In this document: in pieces, positions 63,450-64,000 of the stretch
Layout of the letters: each line of letters opens with the position of its first letter
How positions within the stretch are numbered: the stretch's first letter is position 1
Assembly: GCA_027886185.1 (NCBI GenBank)
Contig: WOAB01000527.1
Span: forward strand, 124,001-188,000
Length of the DNA stretch: 64,000 nt
Direction of reading: 5' to 3'
From: Rheum nobile
Taxonomy: Eukaryota; Streptophyta; Magnoliopsida; Caryophyllales; Polygonaceae
Program-made: the position numbers and the translations under genes
Notes under the pieces: model-generated
Database searches by the model: none
The model's input: only the letters and a program-made list of their open reading frames with translations
What the model was told of the DNA's origin: nothing

Positions 63450-64000
63450 TGATAACAGCAATTTGTCGTGCTAATTACTGTTATGCAAGTAATCCAAACA
63501 AACCTTAAACCGTAGTCCTAAGTAAGTAATGGTCGAGTCCACAGGGAGACAAATTCTATCTTTATGTATAATTTCTATGTCAATCTTAAAGTAACTAGAG
63601 GGGGGTTTTGTATGTTTTAGAATCACTAAGCATGCAAAAGAAAACAAACGAAAGATGATGAATTCAATAATTGGGGAAATAGCTCAGCCAAACAAACATC
63701 CACTATTCGTATGATAAGTTGATCATAGATAATCATTCAATATCTCATGCAATGGAAGTTCCTATTCCTTTTCTAAAGTAACTACAAGCACAACCAGATA
63801 CTTATAGCACTAACTAATTAAACAACCATGAAACCATCAAGATTCAGTTTAACAGCAGCATTAAGGATATGAATATAGATAGGATACAATCTAGCATAAA
63901 CAACCAGCTTTTATACTAAAATGTAAATCAGTTCTCTTCTACATAAGACTAGCACAACCAATTACTAGTACGATGCAGTTGCTAATACGATGAAGATATG
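63450..64000 (-). repeat. Partial LTR of Athila-type copy C
   Basis: Starts TGATAACAGCAATTTG and runs to the window edge without a recognisable end. It contains the AGTCCACAGGGAGAC stretch typical of such LTRs near 63537-63551. Sequence differs from the LTRs of copies A and B. Confidence 0.7.

Larger units (their letters stand above)
62805..64000 (-). mobile_element. Athila-type element, 5' part (copy C)
   Basis: Minus-oriented: LTR from 63450 rightwards beyond the window, primer-binding site at 63429-63446, gag start inside 63312-62805. The rest of the element is missing on the left, where a Copia remnant adjoins, so it is truncated. Third Athila-type copy in the window in the same orientation with the same primer-binding 18-mer. 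Confidence 0.78.

Overview
The window looks like transposon-dense, AT-rich DNA from a flowering plant, probably a eudicot. The basis is the mix of Tekay chromovirus, Tat and Athila Gypsy elements, Copia, an L1-type LINE, Helitrons, CACTA, hAT-like, Harbinger- and Stowaway-type MITEs, plus plant gene fragments with GT-AG introns. I see no convincing intact single-copy host gene. Almost everything is a layered nest of mobile elements, most of them broken by stop codons and frameshifts.

Layout. 1-3.7 kb: AT-rich DNA with a 1-kb terminal-inverted-repeat (TIR) element and one end of a CACTA element. 3.7-7.2 kb: a truncated Athila-type element (gag remnant, primer-binding site, LTR), minus orientation. 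7.5-21.4 kb: a low-complexity TIR element full of 'tgcacat' words, holding a Harbinger-type MITE, which in turn holds a 10.8-kb Tekay element (9084-19907). 21.4-26.1 kb: two non-autonomous TIR elements, one with a triplicated internal segment and two tRNA-like remnants. 26.1-31.2 kb: a full-length but dead L1-type LINE with poly(A) and a 15-bp target-site duplication (TSD). 31.3-35.5 kb: head-to-tail Helitron ends, a Helitron helicase remnant and a classic Helitron 3' hairpin. 35.8-61.4 kb: one short-LTR Copia element blown up from about 4.4 kb to about 25.6 kb by insertions. 62-64 kb: a second Copia remnant and the start of another Athila-type element.

The Copia nest can be resolved. Its 5' LTR carries a 16.1-kb Tat element (35855-51965, TSD CTTCT). 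Inside the RNase H region of the Tat sits a 6.8-kb Athila element that lacks reverse transcriptase and integrase but has nearly identical LTRs (40942-47770, TSD GTTTT). The Copia gag carries a 4.8-kb CACTA element (52719-57534, TSD TGA). That CACTA has picked up pieces of two unrelated plant genes in the same orientation: the first exon of a VIT/VWA (inter-alpha-trypsin-inhibitor-heavy-chain-like) gene, and the last five exons of a PHT4-family anion transporter. A hAT-like element (54722-55834, 8-bp TSD) then landed inside one of the captured transporter exons. The Copia 3' LTR carries a 318-bp Harbinger-type MITE.

The LTR elements follow family gene order: gag, protease, RT, RNase H, integrase, with a C-terminal chromodomain in Tekay and a second RNase H in Tat. 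The Tat also carries a spliced gene on the opposite strand between pol and the 3' LTR, and the Tekay has an extra acidic, coiled-coil-like ORF before gag. The most notable finds are the two-gene Pack-CACTA, the recently moved pol-less Athila, the accessory ORFs, and the Helitron array.
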